Shown here one piece after another: positions 59,076 to 64,000 of a DNA stretch of 64,000 bases; within the stretch, counting starts at the first letter, position 1, and each line of letters begins with the position of its first letter. The DNA comes from Megalopta genalis. Its lineage: Eukaryota; Arthropoda; Insecta; Hymenoptera; Halictidae. Below the pieces are notes generated by a model. The model was not told the origin of the DNA and ran no database searches. It worked only from the letters and a program-made list of their open reading frames with translations. The stretch lies in assembly GCF_051020955.1 (NCBI RefSeq), contig NC_135020.1, forward strand, positions 1,663,001-1,727,000, written 5' to 3'. A program made the translations under genes and the position numbers.

Positions 59076-60061
59076 TTCATGTTGTTCTTGCTGTTCTTGT
59101 TGTTCTTGCTGTTCTTGTTGTTCTCGTTGTTCTCGTTGTTCTCGTTGTTCTCGTTGTTCTCGTTGTTCTCGTTGTTCTCGTTGTTCTCGTTGTTCTCGTT
59201 GTTCTTGTTGTTCTTGTTGTTCTTGTTGTTCTTGTTGCTCTTGTTGCTCTTGTTGCTCTTGTTGATCTTGTTGCTCTTGTTGCACTTGTTGCTCTTGTTG
59301 CTCTTGTTGCTCTTTTTGCTCTTGTTGGGCTTGTTGTTCTTGTTTTTCTTGTTGTTCTTGTTGTTCTTGTTGTTCTTGTTGTTCTTGTTGTTCTTGTTGT
59401 TCTTGTTGTCCTTGTTTTTGTTGTTCTTGTTGTTGTTGTTGTTCTTGCTGTTCTTGTTCTTGTTTTTCTTGCTGTTCATGCTGTTCTTGCTGCTCATGTT
59501 GTTATTGTTGTTGTTGTTGTCCTTGTTGTTCTTGTTGTTCTTGTTGTTCTTGTTGTTCTTGTTGTTCTTGTTGTTCTTGTTGTTCTCGTTGTTCTCGTTG
59601 TTCTCGTTGTTCTCGTTGTTCTCGTTGTTCTCGTTGTTCTTGTTGTTCTTGTTGTTCTTGCTGTTCTTGTTGTTGTTGTTGTTGTTCCTGTTGTTCTTGT
59701 TGTTTTTATTGCTCTTGTTGCTCTTGTTGTTCTTGTTGTTCTTGTTGTGCTTGTTGTTCTTGTTGTTCTTGTTGCACTTGTTGCTCTTGTTGCTCTTGTT
59801 GCTCTGGTTGTTGATGTTCTTGTTGGTAACGTTGTTGTTGTTCTTGCTGTTCTTGTTGTTCTTGTTGTTCTTGTTGTTCTTGTTGTTCTTGTTATTCTTG
59901 TTGATCTTGTTGTTCTTGTTGCTCTCGTTGCTGTTGTAGTTCTTGTTGTTCTGGTTGTTGTTGTTCTTGTTGTTCTTCTTGTTCTTGTTCTAGTTGTTCT
60001 TGTTGTTGTTGTTCTGGTTTTTCTTGTCGTTCTTGTTGTTCCGGTTGTTCTTGCTGTTCTT

Positions 60062-60092
<31 letters not shown>

Positions 60093-60104
60093 TTCATGTT
60101 GTTC
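58071..60104. repeat. 1,017-base tandem duplication inside G2
   Basis: 58,071-59,087 is followed by 59,088-60,104 with an offset of exactly 1,017 bases (113 x 9). Each copy has the CTGTTC pairs, a CTC-rich tract, GCACTTG, GGGCTTG, a TTTTTCTTG stretch, CATGCTG, GGTAACG and a GGTTTTTC tag (58,997 and 60,014). G1 has a single copy (about 51.57-52.68 kb). Confidence 0.92.
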
Positions 60105-61030
60105 TTGTTGTTGTTGTCCTTGTTGTTCTTGTTGTTCTTGTTGTTCTTGTTGTTCTTGTTGTTCTTGTTGTTCATGTTGTTCTTGTTGTTCTTGTTGTTC
60201 TTGTTGTTCTTGTTGTTCTTGTTGTTCTTGTTGTTCTTGTTGTTCTTGTTGTTCTTGTTGTTCTTGTTGTTCTTATTGTTCTTGTTGTTCTTGTTGTTCT
60301 TGTTGTTCTTGTTGTTCTGGTTGTTGATGTTCTTGTTCTTCATGTTGTTGTTGTTCTTGATGTTATTGTTGTTGTTGTTGTTGTTGCTCTTGCTGTTCTT
60401 GTTGTTCTTGTTGTTGTTCCTGTTGATCTTGTTGATCTTGTTGTTCTTGTTGTTCTTGTTGTTGTTCTTGTTGTTCTTGTTGTTGTTCTTGTTCTTCTTG
60501 TTGTTCTTGTTGTTCTCGTTGTTCTCGTTGTTCTCGTTGTTCTTGTTGTTCTTGTTGTTGTTCTTGTTGTTGTTCTTGTTGTTCTTGTTGTTGTTCTTGT
60601 TGTTCTTGTTGTTCTTGTTGTTCTCGTTGTTCTCGTTGTTCTCGTTGTTCTCATTGTTCTCGTTGTTCTCGTTGTCCTCGTTGTTCTCGTTGTTCTCGTT
60701 GTTCTCGTTGTTCTCGTTGTTCTCGTTGTTCTCGTTGGTCTCGTTGTTCTCGTTGTTCTCGTTGTTCTCGTTGTTTTTGTTGTTCTTGTTGTTCTTGTTG
60801 TTCTTGTTGTTCTTGTTGTTCTTGTTGTTCTTGTTGTTCTTGTTGTTCTTGTTGTTCTTGTTGTTCTTGTTGTTCTTGTTGTTCTTGTTGTTCTTGTTGA
60901 TCTTACTGTTCTTGTTGATCTTGTTGATCTTGTTGTCCTTGTTGATCTTGTTGATCTTGTTGTTCTTGTTGTTCTTGTTGATCTTGTTGATCTTGTTGTT
61001 CTTGTTGTTCTTGTTGCTCTTGTTGCTCTT

Positions 61031-61061
<31 letters not shown>

Positions 61062-61776
61062 TTGTTCTTGTTGTTCTTGTTGTTGTTCTTGTTGTTGTTC
61101 TTGTTGTTCTCGTTGTTTTCGTTGTTCTTGTTGTTCTCGTTGTTTTCGTTGTTCTCGCTGTTCTCGTTGCTCTCGTTGTTCTCGTTGATCTCGTTGTTCT
61201 CGTTGTTCTCGTTGTTCTCGTTGTTCTCGTTGTTCTCGTTGTTCTCGTTGTTCTCGTTGGTCTCGTTGTTCTCGTTGTTCTCGTTGTTCTCGTTGTTCTC
61301 GTTGTTTTTGTTGTTCTTGTTGTTCTTGTTGTTCTAGTTGTTCTTGTTGTTCTTGTTGTTCTTGTTGTTCATGTTGTTCTTGTTGTTCTTCTTGTTGTTG
61401 TTCTAGTTGTCCTTGTTGTTGTTGTTCTGGTTGTCCTTGTTGTCCTTGTTGTTCTTGTTGTTCCGGTTGTTCTTGTTGTTCTTGTTCTTGTTGTTCTTGT
61501 TGTTATTGCTGTTCATGTTGTCTTGTTGTCCTTGTTGTTCTAGTTGTTCTTGTTGTTCTAGTTGTTCTTGTTGTTCTTATTGTTGTTGTTGTTCTTGTTG
61601 TTGTTGTTCTAGTTGTTCTTGTTGTTGTTGTTCTGGTTGTTCTTGTTGTTCTTGTTGTTCTTGTTGTTGTTGTTGTTCTTATTTTTGTTGTTGTTGTTGT
61701 TGTTATTGTTGTTGTTGTCCTTGTTGTTCTTGTTGTTCTTTTTGTTCTTGATGTTCTTGTTGTTCTTGTTGTTCTT

Positions 61777-61807
<31 letters not shown>

Positions 61808-61848
61808 TTCTTGTTGCTCTTGTTGCTCTTGTTGTTCTCGTTGCTCTT

Positions 61849-61879
<31 letters not shown>

Positions 61880-62092
61880 TTCTTGTTGTTCTTGTTGTTC
61901 TTGTTGTTGTTCTTGTAGTTCTTGTTTTTGTTGTTCTTGTTGTTGTTGTTCTTGTCGTTGTGGTTCTTGTTGTTCCTGTTGTTGTTGTTGTTCTTGTTGT
62001 TCTTGTTGTTGTTGTTCATGTGGTTCTAGTTGTTGTTGCTCTTGCTGTTCTTGTTCTTGTTGTCCTTGTTGTTCTTTCTGTTCTTGTTGTTT

Positions 62093-62131
<39 letters not shown>
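62093..62131. repeat. Pure (TTG)13 run, longest in window
   Basis: Thirteen uninterrupted TTG triplets between TTT and TCCTTGCCG. The G1 counterpart at 54,680-54,715 has twelve, a one-triplet slippage difference between otherwise near-identical copies. Confidence 0.88.
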
Positions 62132-62132
<1 letters not shown>

Positions 62133-62871
62133 CCTTGCCGTTCTTGTTGTTCTTGTTGTTCTTGTTGTTCTTGTTGTTCTTGTTGTTCTTGTTGGTCTTG
62201 TTGCTCTTGTTGATCTTGTTGTTCTTGTTGTTCTTGTTGTTATTGATGCTCTTGTTGCTCTTGTTGCTCTTGTTGCTGTTGTTGTTCTTGTTGTTCTGGT
62301 TGTTGATGTTCTTGTTGTTCTTGTTGTTCTTGTTGTTGTTGTTGTTGCTCTTGCTGTTCTTGTTGTTCTTGTTGTTGTTATTGTTGTTGTTGTCCTTGTT
62401 GTTCTTGTTGTTCCTGTTGTTCTTGTTGTTCTTGTTGTTCTTGTTCTTCTTGTTCTTCTTGTTGTTCTTGTTGTTCTTGTTGTTCTTGTTCTTCTTGTTG
62501 CTCTTGTTGTTCTTGTTGTTCTTACTGTTCATGTTGTTCTTGTTGTTGTTGTTGATGATGTTGTCCTTGTTGTTCTTGTTGTTGTTGTCCTTGTTGTTCT
62601 TGTTGTGCTTGTTGTTCTTGTTGTTCTTGTTGTTCTTGTTGTTCTTGTTGTTGTTGTTGTTCTTGTTGTTCTTGTTGTTCTTGTTGATCTTGTTGTTCTT
62701 GTTGCTTTCGTTGCTGTTGTAGTTCTTGTTGTTCTGGTTGTTGTTGTTCTTGTTGTTCTTCTTGTTCTTGTTCTAGTTGTTCTTGTTGTTGTTGTTCTGG
62801 TTTTTCTTATCGTTCTTGTTGTTCCGGTTGTTCTTGTTGATCTTGTTGTTCTTGTTGTTCTTGTTGTTCTT

Positions 62872-62902
<31 letters not shown>

Positions 62903-63633
62903 TTCTTGTTGTTCTTGTTCTCCATGTTGTTCTTGTTGTTCTTGTTGTTCTTACTGTTCATGTTGTTCTTGTTGTTCTTGTTGTTGTTGTTGTTGTCCTT
63001 GTTGTTCTTGTTGTAGTTGTCATTGTTGTTCTTGTTGTGCTTGTTGTTCTTGTAGATCTTGTTGTTCTTGTTGCTCTTGTTGCTCTTGTTGCTCTTGTTG
63101 TTCTTGTTGTTCTTGTTGCTCTTGTTGCTCTTGTTGCTCTTGTTGCTTTTGTTGCTCTTGTTGCTCTTGTTGCTGTTGTAGTTCTCGTTGTTCTTGTTGT
63201 TCTCGTTGTTCTCGTTGTTCTCGTTGTTCTCGTTGTTCTTGTTGTTCTTGATGTTCTTGCTGTTCTTGTTGTTGTTGTTGTTGTTCCTGTTGTTCTTGTT
63301 GTTTTTATTGCTCTTGTTGCTCTTGTTGTTCTTGTTGTTCTTGTTGTGCTTGTTGTTCTTGTTGTTCTTGTTGCACTTGTTGCTCTGGTTGTTGATGTTC
63401 TTGTTGTTAACGTTGTTGTTGTTCTTGCTGTTCTTGTTGTTCTTGTTGTTCTTGTTGTTCTTGTTGTTCTTGTTGATCTTGTTGTTCTTGTTGCTCTCGT
63501 TGCTGTTGTAGTTCTTGTTGTTCTGGTTGTTGTTGTTCTTGTTGTTCTTCTTGTTCTTGTTCTAGTTGTTCTTGTTGTTGTTGTTCTGGTTTTTCTTGTC
63601 GTTCTTGTTGTTCCGGTTGTTCTTGTTGTTCTT

Positions 63634-63664
<31 letters not shown>

Positions 63665-64000
63665 TTCATGTTGTTCTTGTTGTTGTTGTCCTTGTTGTTC
63701 TTGTTGTTCTTGTTGTTCTTGTTGTTCTTGTTGTTCTTGTTGTTCATGTTGTTCTTGTTGTTCTTGTTGTTCTTGTTGTTCTTGTTGTTCTTGTTGTTCT
63801 TGTTGTTCTTATTGTTCTTGTTGTTCTTGTTGTTCTTGTTGTTCTTGTTGTTCTTGTTGTTCTTGTTGTTCTTGTTGTTCTTGTTGTTCTTGTTGTTCTT
63901 TGTTGTTGTTGTTGTTCTTGTTGTTCTTGTTGTTGTTGTTCTGGTTGTTCTTGTTGTTCTTGTTGTTCTTTTTGCTCTTGTTGTTCTTGTTGTTCTTGTT

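Larger units (their letters stand above)
1..64000. repeat. Satellite array of a 9-base unit (GTTGTTCTT / AAGAACAAC), whole window
   Basis: Every stretch of the window is built from GTTGTTCTT and close variants. Common variants are GTTGTTCTC, GTTGCTCTT, GTTGTCCTT, GTTGATCTT, GTTGTGCTT and units with an extra or missing TTG or TTC. The plus strand is dominated by T, then G, then C. A occurs only about once or twice per 60 bases, and many 60-base lines have none. Orientation never inverts. No non-repetitive sequence enters at either edge, so the true array is longer than 64 kb. Nested duplications from about 0.25 to 8.7 kb sit on top of the 9-base periodicity, which makes this a higher-order satellite. 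Open frames are present in all six phases because of the composition and are not annotated as genes. Eukaryotic heterochromatin is an inference; no taxon-specific sequence is visible. Confidence 0.97.
57345..64000. repeat. Higher-order unit G2, cut by the window end
   Basis: Second copy of G1, carrying a 1,017-base internal tandem duplication and a longer CTC-rich tract at its start. It reproduces G1 through 63,9xx. Near 63,950 it lacks about 27 bases (the CCGG-bearing stretch) that G1 has near 56,555. The unit is still running at the last base. Confidence 0.9.

Noticed and set aside
1..64000. CRISPR array
   Set aside because: There are no spacers. Units are contiguous and similar, and the period is 9 bases.
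1..64000. Telomeric repeat
   Set aside because: The unit contains no G-run of the TTAGGG, TTTAGGG or TTGGGG kind, and the array has kb-scale duplications unlike telomerase products. A subtelomeric position stays possible but unsupported.
1..64000. Transposable elements, tRNA or rRNA genes, promoters, terminators
   Set aside because: No terminal repeats, transposase-like domain, cloverleaf or rRNA core sequence is visible. The near absence of A on one strand leaves almost no capacity for hairpins.
1..64000. Assembly or simulated artefact
   Set aside because: Rare variants are ordered consistently over kb, and copies differ by plausible single substitutions and unit steps, as in real satellites. 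Copy-number errors in the assembly cannot be excluded from sequence alone.

Overview
This 64 kb window is one uninterrupted low-complexity tandem array. I see no gene, RNA gene, transposon, CRISPR array, promoter or terminator in it. The building block is a 9-base unit, GTTGTTCTT on the given strand (AAGAACAAC on the other). It recurs about 7,000 times with single-base variants (CTC, TCC, ATC, TGC, TAG, ATG and others) and three-base gains or losses of TTG or TTC. The given strand is almost free of A and never changes orientation, so the array is strictly head-to-tail. It runs off both ends of the window.

The organism cannot be named from the sequence. A homogeneous satellite tens of kb long with nested higher-order duplications is typical of eukaryotic heterochromatin or subtelomeric DNA, so a eukaryote is the best inference. 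A giant Gln/Glu-rich coding repeat on the minus strand is a weaker alternative.

Layout. From 1 to 9.5 kb the array is composite, with a 2.75 kb duplication (about 4.73-5.88 / 7.46-8.63 kb) and a 3.65 kb duplication (5.89-7.44 / 9.54-11.12 kb). From 9.8 to 26.3 kb lie two near-identical units of about 8 kb (A1, A2). From 28.3 to 30.1 kb is unit B1, copied 14.9 kb downstream as B2 (43.2-44.9 kb). From 30.2 to 34.06 kb is the pair C1/C2 (period 2.27 kb), and from 34.06 to 37.19 kb the pair D1/D2 (period 1.6 kb). From 37.2 to 43.2 kb is a mosaic that includes a fresh 296-base duplication. From 44.5 to 49.4 kb is the pair F1/F2 (period 2.42 kb). From 49.4 to 51.0 kb is the most irregular stretch. 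From 51.0 to 64.0 kb are two units G1/G2, the second with an internal 1,017-base duplication. The first 3 kb of the window match the last kb, so the same higher-order family continues outside.

Reading frames. All six frames look open because of the repeat's composition. GTT and CTT cannot reach a stop codon by one substitution, so the Val/Leu frame on the plus strand stays open for kilobases without selection. No frame spans the window: 17 loci change the phase, but they are copies of only four original indels. Every other length change I saw is a multiple of three. That strict register, the phased CpG blocks and the nested duplication history are the points most worth testing.
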